DNA of 64,000 nt from Aselliscus stoliczkanus (Eukaryota > Chordata > Mammalia > Chiroptera > Hipposideridae): the NCBI GenBank assembly GCA_033961575.1, contig CM066740.1:88643117-88707116 (forward strand), read 5' to 3'. A program made the translations under genes and the position numbers. Under the pieces are notes generated by a model. That model worked only from the letters and a program-made list of their open reading frames with translations. It searched no databases and was not told the origin of the DNA. Of the stretch, positions 49,337 to 61,634 are shown piece by piece (within the stretch, counting starts at the first letter, position 1; each line of letters starts with the position of its first letter).

Positions 49337-49949
49337 CTTTGATTTCTACCCTTAAAACCACAGTGAAACTTCCCGTGCTGCGCACACCAGTGACTTACAT
49401 AAAACTAAAGTCAGAAGCTACACTTGAGAAATCATCATGACCATGAAAATAATAGCTGGCGTTTTTAAAGATCGATGTCGCTTCTTTTAACCCTGACTCC
49501 TCGAGATGTTTAGCGGGGATATACCCAGATCATGGCAGTGGCCATTGCGAGGCCTAGCCAGCTATGGCTGTTCCTTCCCTTGGCGTCCAGGAGCGGCCGT
49601 GGTCGATGCTGTAACTTGGCACACCGACTCTGGGGGGCCCTGGCGGGCCTGTTTCTAAGCGCTCCTCAGGCCGGGCCTGGGGGCTGCCTCTTGCTGTAGT
49701 TTCTCGGATTCACTCTGGTTCGAGACGCAAGTAGTGCCTGTCAGAGCGCAGCTCCCACAGCCCAGCTTCCTGGGGTCCAGAAGCGAACCCCTCCCTGCAC
49801 CCTGCTCCTCCGCTGTGCTCTGTCCTCGGAGATGGGCCCATTGCTCTTAGCGCTGCGGGCCGGCATTCGTCATGCACTCAGCCCAGCCGGGGAAGTCCTG
49901 ACCGCCACCCATTGCGGTAGTGTTACAGCTGTTAAAAAGTAAGTGTCTT

Positions 49950-50052
49950 GGGCCAGCTGGGTGGCGCGGTGGTTAAGCGCTGGCTTGGGAAGCCAGCAGC
50001 CCCGGTTCGGGTCCCATATATGAGGGCCAGTGACACTGCCCTCAAAAAAAAA
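49950..50052 (+). mobile_element. tRNA-headed SINE, short form
   Basis: It starts GGGCCAGCTGGGTGGCGCGG and ends GCCAGTGACACTGCCCTC with a short A-tail. The possible target duplication gtaagtgtctt / gtaaacgcctg is poor, so it is older or the flanks have mutated. It is the nearest sense SINE upstream of CUL1 exon 2. Confidence 0.85.
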
Positions 50053-52019
50053 GTAAACGCCTGTAATAGAAGCTCTTTAGTGGGGGCTACTTTGGTGAAC
50101 AACAGAATATTACAAAGCTCCCCCAAACAGGCATTCAGTGTGAAGTGAGGTACATCTCGCAAGTCCACGAAAAAAGTTGCAGAACTGTGTGTGGTTGAGC
50201 CAAGAGTTAGGAATCAGGAGGGGTCAGCACAGGTACATCTTTTCCTATTTAAGCTTTATTCCTTCAAACGGTTTTGAAAATCAATCCCGAGACATGTTCA
50301 GGAAATAATACTCGATGGCCACGAAATTTGAGAGAGACACGCTTTATACTGTGTTTCTGATGGAAACTCATAAGACATATTCACTTATTAAGGCCTCTGA
50401 GTCTTGTAGCAAACAAAATACAGTTCTTCACTTCGCCAAAGCTGCCATTTCCCAGACCTCCCCCGCCCCGCGCATGTTCTGTTCAGTTGATGTTCCAGTT
50501 AGTGTTTAGTGGAAGACTCTTAGCAGTGCCCTTGCATTGCATCTGAATTACTAATATCACAGAGTGGGGAGCTTTCGGGATTCTGGAAGTTAGTTCACAC
50601 TTCTACTCAGTGAAGGAATAGTACACACCGTCAACCTTGAGAAATAGGCTGCTGGATTAGTGTGGAGTTTGACTTGTTAAAGAGCTTGTTTAATATTGGC
50701 AGTGCTGGCTTTCATACCCCTTTGGAACAAGTCTTTTCTCTTAAGACAAGTCCTGAAACATACAGCCTTCCTTCTCCATCGGACCTGCTTATTTTCACTC
50801 TTGTGTTCCACCCCATCACCTTATTTTCCTGGGGAGAGATGAGGGAAAGTGAACTTAGAAGAGTGTGTGTTGTCATTCAGTGGCTGGTGTGAGACGGTGC
50901 AGCCGGCTCTGCCCCTGGTTCCTGTCTTGGGCTGGCTGCATTTTGTGCCTTGGTTTCTCTGTTTCAAAATCGGCAGCTTCCATGTCTGAAAACTTGAGCG
51001 TTACTCCTGGGTACACGTGACGACAGCTGGAACCCTGTAACGCCAACGGTCTGTATACCAGAGTACGTGTGCCTAATGTACTAGGAGATATTTTTAGGTT
51101 TGTTTTTTTGTATCTATTGGCTTTTTGGACCTCCGAAGTTTTTTGGCCACATGATGTGATTTATTGGGGAAATATCTTTACCCTTTACTTCTCTAACTTT
51201 TCATGAACTCTGCTTAAGATTATTGACAGTTTTTGATGGCCTGGTTACAAAATGGAATGTATATAGTTTGTGAAGTGGTATATTTCTGAAAATTCAACAT
51301 TGACCAATAAGCCAGTCTGTTATGGGCACCTGTATTGTATTTTATTACTCCAAGCAGTTTTACAATCAGCTGAATTCATCGAACACTTTAATGCATAAAC
51401 AGATTGCACACACACCCCACCGCACCCCCAGGGTAGAAAGCTCCATTCATTACCAGAGCACCCTGTGTCCATCTGGGCACTCAGGCAGATACACAGGTGC
51501 GCCCTCCCCCAACCCCCTGACACCCTTTTGGGAACGGCCTTGGCTCCCAGCATAGGTGGTATGCTCAGCAGCCGGCCTCCCGCCAGTGCGCCCTCCGGGG
51601 CCTGCCCCAGCGGCAGAGAGCTGCCTACCCGCCACTCTCAGTGGCTGAGCAGGACGGGCCTGGCCCTGCAGCCCCAGTGCCCATGTAGGGACTGCGGCGC
51701 AGTTCACGCCCTCCTCTGCCCAGCCCTGCTTCCTCCCCTTCGTGTCACAGGCGTCATCCCTGAGAAGCTTCTTACCCCCACGCTGTGTCCCAGAACCTGC
51801 TCCAGACAGCCCAGCCCGAGACCCGCTGATCGGCCATTGCTGTCAGCATGGGACCCACCTCAGGACCGTGTCCTCATGTGCTTGCTTTAACGTTTCCCTT
51901 TAGGCTTAGTTTTAGATTTCTTTGCTGTAATACTAGTGATAAATCTGTAAGTATATAAATGTGAGGCTTTCTAGGCAGTATCAAAAATATAAAATAGGGT
52001 TATCCTCTTTAAACTTCTC

Positions 52020-52480
52020 AGTTAAGTAGATAAGGACATCAGAAATTTGGAGACCCCCGATCAACTGTGTAAGAATTTTGGGTACTCAGTGGGACAGCTA
52101 GAAAAAGGAAATGGGCAGTTTGAAAGCATGGGAGTCTAGTTTAGACTGCCTGAAGCAGTGGTCCAGGTGGTAAGAGGAAATGACCTTGAACGTTCCCATT
52201 GCCAGCACTTGAATGTGAAAGATGAGGGATGCAGCATAAAGGTAGTGCCAGGTGTCTGATTTGTGGGCGCTTAGGAAAGTGGAGTTGCCGCTTCACTCAG
52301 ACGGGCAGCGCCGGCGGAGAAAGGGGCCTGGGGCCAGACCCTGAATGTGGTTTGAGCCTGTTGGGCTTGAGACATCAGGAGGAGACTGAGGCACTTGGAT
52401 ACGTGGACCGGCCTGGAGTCCAGAGAAGAAATCTGGGCTGGAGGTGCAATCCCCCTTCCGTAGGGGGTGAACTAAGCTGC
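52020..52480 (-). repeat. L2 LINE fragment, antisense
   Basis: It contains 'gtgccaggtgtctgatttgt' and 'agaagaaatctgggctggag', with 'gagactgaggcacttggata' between, consistent with antisense L2 ORF2. Confidence 0.5.
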
Positions 52481-53194
52481 TGGGGAAGGGGTGTCAGGCG
52501 GCAGTGCCAGCCCGAACCCCGATAACCATCGAGTGGGGTGTTGGCATGATCATCCCAAGGTAGATGAAATGAGAGTCAGATAATTTGCATACTGGTTGCT
52601 GAGTTGTTAAGTTTCTGTAAAACTTGGTGGAGTTCTTGTTAGACATTTTCGTATTCCACATTTGAACCTACCTATTCGAATGTATGACATAAAATACTTT
52701 CAGGATCAGGAACGGTGTTGTGGCCTCATAAACTGTTGCGTCTCATAGATTAAATGATAAATATTAGAGATGATTTCGGCTTCGGTAGTTCAGACTTAGT
52801 CCGAAAGCGTTGCCTGTGCCGTCAGTGACAGACAGCCGGAATGCCACTGAGGACGCAGGGTGCGCTGAGTTACTTGCTGGGGTGACGCCGACTTGCGTCA
52901 ACAGGTTTCGGTGACCCATTGTTCCTGTTCTGGGTGCCATTTACCTCCCAACATTTCTTTCACGGCACCATTACAACAGTTCAGTGTTTCTTAATTCTGC
53001 ACTAGAAATCCATGTTTAAAACCCTCCTCATTTTGACGTGAGGCACGTAGACGACCCTTAAAGTCAGTCTGCAGAGCTGCACATGGAGAGTCCGGGCTTC
53101 GCGCAGCGCGGCCCAGCCAAGGCCCTTTATGTACCCCGCCTCTGAAGCATTGGAAACTGTGTTTGGCGGTAGCTTCATACACTTAGAAATCCTA

Positions 53195-53410
53195 GCCAGT
53201 ACCATTTGTTAAGCATTTACTGTGTTAAGTATTTTATATACATTATCTTAATTAAACTTCACAACTATTTAGGAAAATGGTTTGCCCCCATTTTGCAGAC
53301 CTGGAAATCGAGATATAGTGTAGAAGTGAGACGTTAAGTAACGTCCCCAAGGCCATGTACCCAGTAGATGTGGAGTTCAGCTTCAAACCCAGGTCTCTGA
53401 ATTCTAAGTA
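53195..53410 (-). repeat. MIR SINE, antisense, near full length
   Basis: It contains 'ttgttaagcatttactgtgt', 'ccccattttgcagacctgga', 'gccatgtacccagtagatgt' and 'agcttcaaacccaggtctct'. It lies about 550 bp upstream of CUL1 exon 2. Confidence 0.8.
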
Positions 53411-53962
53411 CATTTAAAATTTTGCTACTTCTTGCCAAATTCCTTTCTAAAAAGGGTGTGACCATTTCCTTTCACCTTTAGCCTCACCAGCATTTGCATT
53501 TTGCCAAGTGCTAAGTGAAAAATTATTAAAATTCACAGATAACTAGGGAGATTGAATGATTTTTCCTATTTATTAGCTATTTGTGTTTTTCTTTCTGAGA
53601 ATTTCCTATGTCTTTTTCCTTTGAGTTTGTCTTTCTAATTGTTGCACAGGTGAAGTAATAGAGTTGAAGCTTTGATACTTTTAAAAGACAAAGGCTCTGT
53701 GCTAGTTGTATGTACTGTTGCAGTTTTACCCAGATTTTCTCCTGAACGCTAATCATCCTGATGATTTTGAACTGAATGCCTAATTAAGCGTGTTTCTGTA
53801 CACAGGTCATACAAGTTTCCACATAGAGAAATAGTCTCTGAGTTACAGCGGTGCATGCCGATGCCCCCAGACTGAGCATTCTACTAGTGTGTGGCAGGCA
53901 CCCTACTACCCTCCCTGAGATGCTGAGAAGGGGTTAACTAACTTCCTTCCTTTCTTCTTCAG

Positions 53963-54013
53963 GTTTGCCTGCAACGAGATTTCATTCCCTACAGTGAAAG
54001 GACATCCTTCTGA
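53963..54013 (+). promoter_or_regulatory. CUL1: 3' part of a splice-spanning upstream ORF
   Basis: If exon 1 ends at 32,314, ATGCGG from 32,309-32,314 joins exon 2 in frame and reads 16 more codons to TGA at 54,011-54,013, an 18-residue peptide. The ATG has G at -3 and C at +4, a medium context. It depends on the exon 1 donor being correct. Confidence 0.45.
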
Positions 54014-54034
54014 GCTGCTGTGAAGAAACTTGGA

Positions 54035-54069
54035 ATGATACTGTACATTTTCATCTAATGGAGAATTAG
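54035..54069 (+). promoter_or_regulatory. CUL1: Two overlapping upstream ORFs in the CUL1 5'UTR
   Basis: The first ORF is ATG at 54,035 to TAA ending 54,058 (7 codons, MILYIFI). The second starts on the same A: TAATG, with ATG at 54,058 and TAG ending 54,069 (MEN). Neither is in frame with the CUL1 start at 54,123. They may lower initiation at CUL1 or favour reinitiation. Inferred from sequence only. Confidence 0.7.
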
Positions 54070-54080
54070 CTGTACCTTAA

Positions 54081-54332
<252 letters not shown>

Positions 54333-54471
54333 TAGAAGCTTTGCTTCATGTTTTCTCTTTCCAGTTCATCCTGTGATAGAATTACAAGTTATTTTTAGCT
54401 TTAAAAATTAACTCATTTACTCTTTGGAAGTTTTTTGAACAGAGGTGAGATTGGCTGGTTGGTAGTCTGAA

Positions 54472-54640
54472 GCAGTGCTGTTCGGTCCAGTAGCCACTGG
54501 CCACACATGGCTATCTACACCTGAAATCATTACAATGAAGTAATTAAAAATTTAGTTCTTAAGCCGCAGTAGCCCTATTTCAAGTACTCAGTAGGTAACA
54601 GGCCACCACTGTCACTGCAGAAAGTTCTGCAGGGCAGCCT
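54472..54640. repeat. hAT-like MER element
   Basis: It contains 'cagtgctgttcggtccagta', 'gccactggccacacatggct' and 'aagttctgcagggcag', resembling short non-autonomous hAT elements whose ends read CAGTGCTGT. The formal family is not assigned. Confidence 0.5.
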
Positions 54641-54664
54641 TCGTGCTGTGGGGCAGAGCCTAGC

Positions 54665-54755
54665 AGTTGCATCCGAAATGGCCTGGTCCACAAAGCTGCA
54701 AGTATTTTCTAGCTGGCCCTTGGTGGGAAAAATTCACTGACCCCCATCTAAAGGG
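54665..54755 (+). repeat. Fragment of the same repeat family as 13,795-13,985
   Basis: It contains 'ggcctggtccacaaagctgc', 'aagtattttctagctggccc' and 'aaaattcactgacccccat', the 3' part of that family. Confidence 0.5.
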
Positions 54756-55239
54756 TTACCGCCTAGAGCCAAAGTTTTCCTTTATGGCCCTGGTTGCAAA
54801 ATTGGTATTAAAAAAGGATTTCTGTCATTGATTATGTGGGTCCAAGGTGTGTGGAAGGGACTGCTGTGCCGCGGCGGTGCTGAGGGGGGCCATTCGGAGC
54901 GCCTTTCTCTGTATACTGGGAGACCACCGTTTAACTTGTAGCTTCTCATTTCCTTTCAAGTAGAAGAATTCAGAGTTCAAGCTAACTCACTAGAGAGCAG
55001 ATTGCTACTAACTCACCAGTTCTAGGAGTTTCAAGTTGCTGAGTCAATGGATGTTTAAGTTTAAATCTTTAATACATATCAGTGATTGTCAAACTTGATT
55101 ACGTGATATTCCAGTATACCCTCAACTAAGCTAACATTTTAGAATCTTAAAAAAATTAACATTAATTTAAAATATATGAAATTGTTTATCTCTAAATTTC
55201 AGTTTTATTGTAGGTGTGTATGCACCTATGCTATAGAAT

Positions 55240-56290
55240 ACTTGAAAAAAAAACCAACAGCTTTATTGAGTATAATTTGCATACCATAGATTTCACCCTT
55301 TTTTAAAGTGCAGCAGGTTTTGGTATATTCAGAGTTCTGCAACCATAACCACTATCTAATTTTAGAAAATTTTTTTTTTTTTTTTAAAGATTTTATTGAG
55401 GAATTGGTGGAGGGGAACAGCGTTGGGGAATCGGGGAAGGGGAACAGACAAGTTGCCGTCTTCTTGTTCTTCAGTTTAGTTGCGGAGGATGTTGCTTCAC
55501 TGTTGGTATCGTCATTGCACTCTTCCCGGATGAGGCAGATCGGTCGCTGGCCTCTGGATGTCGCTCATCGCAGCTATTGGCAGCTCACGCTTGGCTGCCA
55601 GCTGCTCACGCTAGCTGCGGGCCATTCACTGCAGTCTATGGCAGCCCACTGCAGCAGGGGCTGCAGCCCACACCATCACCGGGGCTCGCACAGCCCAGCT
55701 CCAGGTGGAGCTGTTGTTAGCTGTAGAGGGCAGTGTCACTGGCCCTCATGTGGGATCCGAACCGGGGCCGCTGGCATCCCAAAACCAGCGCTTAACCAAT
55801 GCACCACTCGGCCGGCCCTAATTTTAGAAAATTTTTATTGCACTCCCCCTCCCCCTGAAGAACACTTGTACCCATTAATGAATTTTTCTCTTCATTCTCT
55901 CCTCCCCCCATCTCTAGCAACCACTGACCTACTGTTTGTCCCTATAGATTTGCTGTTCTCACATTTTGCAGAAAAGGAATCTCACAGGGCGTGGCCTCTC
56001 CTGATTGTCTTTTTCACTTCGGGTAATGTTTTCAGGCTTCATCCTTGCTGTAGCACGTGTCAGTACATCATTCCTTCTTATGGCTGAATTGTGGGTTACC
56101 CAGCGTTTTGTTTATCCATTCACCAATGAAGGATATCTGGGTTGTTTCCACTTTGGGGCTCTTAGGAATGATGTGGCTGTTAACAACTACTGTGTATGCA
56201 TTTTTCTGAGGACATGTTTTTTCAGTTGTCTTGGGTATATACATAGGAGTGGAATTGCTGGGTCATGTGAGCCATTTTTATGCATAGAGC
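55240..56290 (-). repeat. L1 3' end, antisense, split by a composite SINE
   Basis: The text before the SINE reads 'cagctttattgagtataatt' and 'gcataccatagatttcaccc'. After it come 'caaccactgacctactgttt', 'tatccattcaccaatgaagg' and 'gtggaattgctgggtcatgt'. It is the same L1 type as at 45,248. The SINE at 55,375-55,818 with its duplications interrupts it. Confidence 0.8.
55375..55818 (-). mobile_element. tRNA-headed SINE, long composite T+ form
   Basis: On the minus strand: tRNA-like head, GCCAGTGACACTGCCCTC, then about 300 bp rich in GCTGCCAG/AGCTGC-type short repeats, then CAATTCCTCAATAAAATCTTT and an A-tail. AATAAA followed by TCTTT is the polyadenylation-signal plus Pol III terminator pair of T+ SINEs. 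Flanking duplications taattttagaaaattttt lie at 55,357-55,374 and 55,819-55,836. The open frame across it is an artefact. Confidence 0.9.
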
Positions 56291-56526
56291 ACTTTTACGC
56301 AGGATATAATCATTGTAAACGACAGGATATTGCACTGAAGAGGGTTGTGGCTTGCTAGATATGGCGATTTTTTAAAAAATTCTTGTAAGTAATAGAGCTG
56401 AAGATGGTGATTCCAGTAATGAGACAAGGTACTTGGTTAGATTTCTGGTTTGCAAAAAAAAAAACGGGAGCACTAGTGGAGAGACTAAGGAAATTTGTTT
56501 ACTGATATATCTCTGGGGAACTTCTT

Positions 56527-56944
56527 TTTTTTTAAAGATTTTATTGGGAAATTGAGGGAGGGGAACAGCATTGGGGAATCGGGGAAGGGGAACACACACA
56601 AGTTGCGATCCTGTTTGTTCTTCAGTCTAGTTGTGGAGGATGTCGCTTCACTGGCCCATGTTGGTATTATCATTGCGCTCTTCCCGGGTGAGGCAGATTG
56701 GTCACTAGCCATTGGATGGCTGCTCACAGCAGCTCATGGAATGCGCACGCCAGCTGCCAGCCAACCCCACTGCAGCCTACGCTGTCACCAGCAACTCACG
56801 GCAGCCCAACTCTAGGTCGAGCTGTTGTTCACCATATTAGCTGTAGAGGGCGCAGCGTCACTGGCCCGCTATGTGGGATCCGAACCTACTGCCCAGAGCT
56901 GACATGCCAAGCCAACTCCTAACCAGCGTGCCACTCTGCCGGCC
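56527..56944 (-). mobile_element. tRNA-headed SINE, long composite T+ form
   Basis: Same structure as 55,375-55,818, with CAATTTCCCAATAAAATCTTT before the tail. The head part is more decayed (56,880-56,944). It is flanked by ctctggggaacttctt at 56,511 and ctctggggaattactt at 56,945, a target duplication with two differences. Confidence 0.85.
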
Positions 56945-56960
56945 CTCTGGGGAATTACTT

Positions 56961-57067
56961 TTTTTTTTTTTTTTTGAGGGCAGTGTCACTGGCCTTCGTA
57001 TGTGGGACCCGAACCGGGGCCCTGGCTTCCTAAACCAGTGCTTAACCACCGTGCCACTCGGCCGGCC
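56961..57067 (-). mobile_element. tRNA-headed SINE, short form, at a reused site
   Basis: It directly follows the composite copy, with flanks ctggggaattactt (56,947-56,960) and ctggggaatttctt (57,068-57,081). Its left flank is the right-hand duplication of the previous SINE, so it inserted into the same target sequence. Confidence 0.88.
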
Positions 57068-57339
57068 CTGGGGAATTTCTTAATATGTAATTTTTGACTG
57101 AATCAGATTGGTCTTTTGCCCAATAAGATGTTTTGCTCTTACAATTCTAAGAAAGTAGAGACTGCTTGAAGCAGTTACTGAATACTTTTATTCTACAAAT
57201 AATTAGAATTTGTAGTTGTTCAGATACCTGCAATTTTAATTATTTTAGGAATGCTTCTCTTAATTCAAGTATTATTCTAACTTGGTCTGAGACGATAACA
57301 ACCTCATACATTTATTGAGAGTAGAGAACCTGACTTTAA

Positions 57340-57560
57340 TTCTTTAGATATTATTTATGAACTCACTGCTATAGTTTGAGTCCTGTGTATCATCATACAT
57401 CATATTTAGGGCTTCTTTCTCCAGGAGAGTTGGTGGCAGTAACCCTCCTGTTGGGGTCAGAAACCTGGTGTCAGAAAGCTCAAGTAACTTGCCTAATTGC
57501 CATAGCAACCACTGATAAATGGTGATGCTGGAACCAAAACTCTTACTAGTCTGAAGCTAG
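57340..57560 (-). repeat. MIR SINE, antisense, diverged
   Basis: It contains 'gctcaagtaacttgcctaat', 'tggtgatgctggaaccaaaa' and 'ctcttactagtctgaagc', an eroded antisense MIR core. Confidence 0.5.
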
Positions 57561-58599
57561 AAACTGCCTTTGTTGCTGTGTGGCCTTCGAGTTTTGTATT
57601 TAAGTGAATCACATGTCTTACAGTATTTTTTGTGCTTTCCTTATAAAATTGCAAGGAGTGTTTTGACCAACTCTTAATATATTAACTCTTAGGATACAGA
57701 TGAAGCAGTAGAATATCTACTTGTATTTATTAATTTAATTATTGAAAATCATAAAAGTATACTTCTCCTTACCTGCATTTTCAATATCAGTGTTATTGTT
57801 ATAAGTAGAAGAGCTTTGAGTCATCTGACACATTTTTCTAGAGCACACCTTCACTTCCATTGAAGTCATTTAAGATACAGTACTTTTTGAAACTATGTTG
57901 CCATTACTGCAGTTTTATCCAGCCTCAGCTTGCATGACAATCTTTTTAAAAAGTTTTCTCTTATGGGTGTGCGTTCAGCCTCCCATGGAACCACTTAACT
58001 GGATCGCCCTTTAAAATGGCCTCCTCCAGTGACACCTGACATGTGGGATTGGGAGGTTATGTTTCAAGTGAGAAGGAGCTTTGGACCCTGGGAAGAAGGG
58101 GTAGACTGCATGTCACCATTCTAGTGTCACTCTTCAAAGTTAGACCTGCCTCGTCTGGAGGGGGTGAAGAAATGTTGAGAAAGGGAGGGGAGGGAGAACT
58201 GGTTGAGAGAAGAAGGAGGCACTTTTTCTTCCCATAAATCTTGCTAGTAGCTCACAGCTAGATTTTTACCCTTTGTTTATCCTGGAGACACATGTGACAT
58301 GTTTTCTAGAGGGAGTAACCTACTTCTGGATGTGTAAAACAAATATTCTTAGAGCCTTTAGGAACCTCTGGCATTTGTGGTCGCTATCATAGAAGGTAGG
58401 TCATTATACTGCAGAGAAACATTTTTCTTGATTTTTTAACTCAGAATGGCAAAGGAAAGAGAAGGGAATTTGGGGAAAGAAAAAAAGGTCCCAGAGCATC
58501 TGCAATCAGAAAGATCTAGTTCAGTTAACTTTGTCTCCAGCCACTTCTCAAAGGCTTCATTTTTCTTCTAAAGCTTTAGCCTTAAGTCCTGGCTCTCTG

Positions 58600-58620
58600 C
58601 TGTCTGTCTGTCTGTCTGTT
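58600..58620. repeat. (CTGT)n microsatellite
   Basis: About five CTGT units lie within CUL1 intron 2. Confidence 0.85.
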
Positions 58621-59681
58621 CAGCCCTTCTGTTCAGTTCCAATTTCCTGTGATGTCTCACATCTGTAATATGCAATAATTATTATGCAATAACAATGCAA
58701 TAACTATTTTTCTTTTGCAGTAAAATACAGGATCACATTCTATGCAGGTGGATAAATAATAGTAGGTTTCCTTTCTTTGGACTTGAAATAGGTAATGAAA
58801 TTTGTTTCAGTTTATTGACACCACTGTATTTCCAACGTCATGCCTTGCCCAGGACAGACGTGGGTCCTGCAGAGGAGGAGCAGACATTGCAGCTCAGTGT
58901 GAGGCCCCTGGGCACAGCCAAGGCAGCCAGGCTGACCCCGTCCAGACCCCAGGCCTCTGGTTGGGCTTGCTCGGTCTTTGCAAAGCCCCAGATCTGCGTG
59001 ACCCTTGCTTCCAGGTCAAAATTCTTTTTGTGTGTGTGTGGTAATTATACACCTCAAATCATAATTTTAGCTCTCTTGGAGTCAATTTGGACTTCTTTAT
59101 TGATGTCTCTTTTTTTCTGTTTGCCTGCATAAGTTCTCATAAGCTTTGCAGTTTCTGTTTTTCTCCCTGTAGCCTGTGGGATGAATTAGTTTATTCTGTT
59201 TTCTTAGCCTGTTTTTTCAAAGTCTTATTTTCCCCCGTCCAGTACACTAAGGGCCCCTTTCGTGTTTCCTAGTGCTGTGGCTTCCCTCTCAGAAAGTTAC
59301 AGCATCAGCACATTCAGAGTTCATCCCTGACCTTCGTCCCGATGGTCTGGGGTGGGGGTTCAGGGCACTGGGGTGGGGCCTTGTTCCCCTGGAGCCAGCC
59401 TGCTGAGCCCTGGCAGCCTGCAGCTTGTGCCCGGCAGGGACGACATGCCAGGGCTTGCTGCTCCTGCCGCTGCCCCGCACCTGCCCGCTGGGCAGTCCTG
59501 GCGCGGCTGCTGCTGCCACTCTTCTCAGGCCCACATGCTTTGCCCCTCGGTAGCTCTTGCTAGGAGCTGTGGGTGCTGTGAACCCCCCAGCACACCCTCG
59601 ACTTTAGAAAAAAAATGTGTGAACCACCATTTTCGTAGGTATTGGGCTTGTGGATGATTTTTTAACAATGATCTAATGTCA

Positions 59682-59783
59682 GGGCCGGCTGAGTGGCGCG
59701 GTGGTTAAGCGCTGGCTTGGGAAGCCAGCGGCCCCGGTTCAGTCCCACATATGAGGGCCAATGACACTGCCCTCAAAAAAAAA
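59682..59783 (+). mobile_element. tRNA-headed SINE, short form
   Basis: It starts GGGCCGGCTGAGTGGCGCGG and ends with GACACTGCCCTC plus an A-run. The target duplication gatctaatgtc (59,670-59,680) / gatctgatgtg (59,784-59,794) has two differences. Confidence 0.88.
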
Positions 59784-61634
59784 GATCTGATGTGCTTTCT
59801 AGATTTGGGTGTAGAACATGCATTTTAAAATACAGTCCATTCGTTTTTATTAGTTTTCCTTTTGCAGATATAAGTTCTCTACATCTTTCACTACTGACCT
59901 GGTACTGTTAAAAATAGTTCCTAGGATTGAGAAACTGTATTTGTCTTCGAGAGAGAATCCACAGAAGTTGCAATTATATTGCATAGTTACCTCGAGATGT
60001 GATTTTTTGTTTTTATTAGTATGAATATGGTATGTCCAGCTTTTTCCTTCTACTTTGATTCATGGTGTACGAGTGTATGTGCTTAGAGCACTTTGAGTAT
60101 TTTCAAACAAATTTTATAGTTAATCAGTCGCAGGCAGTCTTTGGCTTTTGAAATATGCTATTCGATATGGATTTCTTTGCTTTGTATGGAATGTTCCCTA
60201 TGTTCCCTTTCAGATTCCTATCTAACCATAGCCTCATTCTTTTATAATTTCACAGACAGACTGTAAAGAACGGTGGATGAGCCTGCTGCCCTTGCGATGT
60301 GTACGGGGTGGGGGGGCATGTGAAGATAGGAAGTGTTTGTAGTTTAACTTCTAGATAAAGTCTTTCCAAATGATTTTTAATACAAGTTGTTTAGATTTCC
60401 ACCATACGTTCCAGTTGGGTAAGAAGTGGTAGTGGAAATGATTCTGTTCTCTGTAGTTTTGCTCCTTTAATTGAATTGACTTTCCTATTAGAAAATGGAA
60501 ATGGTTTGAGTTTAGGACTAGTATCTGAAGGTCGCAAATGTGTGTGCCTTAGATGCAAGGCGCAGTGCTGGGGGGCGACCACATGGGAGACGTCTGTCTG
60601 ACCCTGCAGTGGGTACCATGACCACTTATGTCACGGTTAGGTATGCGGCCACTTCCACAGCAGGTACCAGAGGCAGGGAAGGCGCTCAGGAACTGTCTGC
60701 AGAAGATGCACATGTAGCTTAGCCTGAGACCTCTTTGCACCTGATGTGACCCCTTTCCTGGTGACTTGTCCCTACCAACCATACAAAAGGTATGCCTTGG
60801 CAAATGACTAAACAGATCTAGGGTGACAGGAGAGGTATGTGGCCTATTTCAGAAGCAGCACCAGACTTGGCTCTTGGCTCTGTAACATGACAGCCGCACC
60901 ATGTCACCATCCCTGCCTGCAGTTAGAGACCTGGTCAGGCACTGGAGAGGCCCGGACTCTCTGCCTTTGTCTATGTTGCCAAAGAAACTCTTCCAGGGAA
61001 CCTTTTGAAAAGAACCTCCAAGTTTTAAAAGTCAAATGTGTGGGTTTGCTAGACTCGGTCTGTCTTAGTATAAACCAGCTAACACATTGACTCCTGGATG
61101 AAGCTTCTGTTTTACTGCCTTTCAGATTTTTACCTCTTGATGGTTTTTCTTTTCTGTATTTCCTCTTACTTCCTATATTTTCCTATATTTAACTTTTCCT
61201 CTTAATCTATTTCAATTGTTCTGCTTAAAAAATAATTTTAGATGTGACCATTTTCTTCCAAATTTCTACGTCATATTTATTTAGTTTATATACTCATCCT
61301 GTAAATGATTTAGTAACTCGTAATCGTGCACGTGTTGGAATGGCGGGTAGCAAGTATGGGGGTGCAACAGGAGCCCCATTTCATACAGAGAGCAGCTGGG
61401 AGCCTGAGGCCTGGAGTCTCCCCACAGTGGACAAAGCCACACCCAGTAATTCAGGACCCCGTCTATTTCGGAGTCCTGTGAACCTGGATATTTTCCCCCG
61501 CCCTGGAGACACGGAAATACTCTAGTGGCGCCTTTTCCTCAGGCCTCACCCCAGTGACATGAGAGGGAGGACTGTGTTCCTGGACAGATGGCTTCTCTCT
61601 GGCAGCTTTGATACTCATTAAGAATCAGCTCTTT

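Larger units (their letters stand above)
32315..53962 (+). other. CUL1: CUL1 intron 1
   Basis: It runs from GTGAGC at 32,315 to CTTCTTCAG ending at 53,962. The 3' end has a good major-class layout: a branch-site-like TAACTAAC with its candidate branch A at 53,941, a pyrimidine tract, then AG 22 bases later. The intron holds two short SINEs, several antisense L1 3' ends and old L2 and MIR relics. No other gene was recognised. Unassigned stretches include 33,330-35,540, 37,400-41,080, 41,230-42,600 and 50,055-52,010. Confidence 0.7.

Noticed and set aside
51465..51890. 141-codon open frame in intron 1
   Set aside because: GC-rich patch with frames open on both strands and no family resemblance.
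55308..56087. 259-codon plus-strand open frame
   Set aside because: It runs across an antisense L1 3' end and the composite SINE with its T-run. Compositional artefact.
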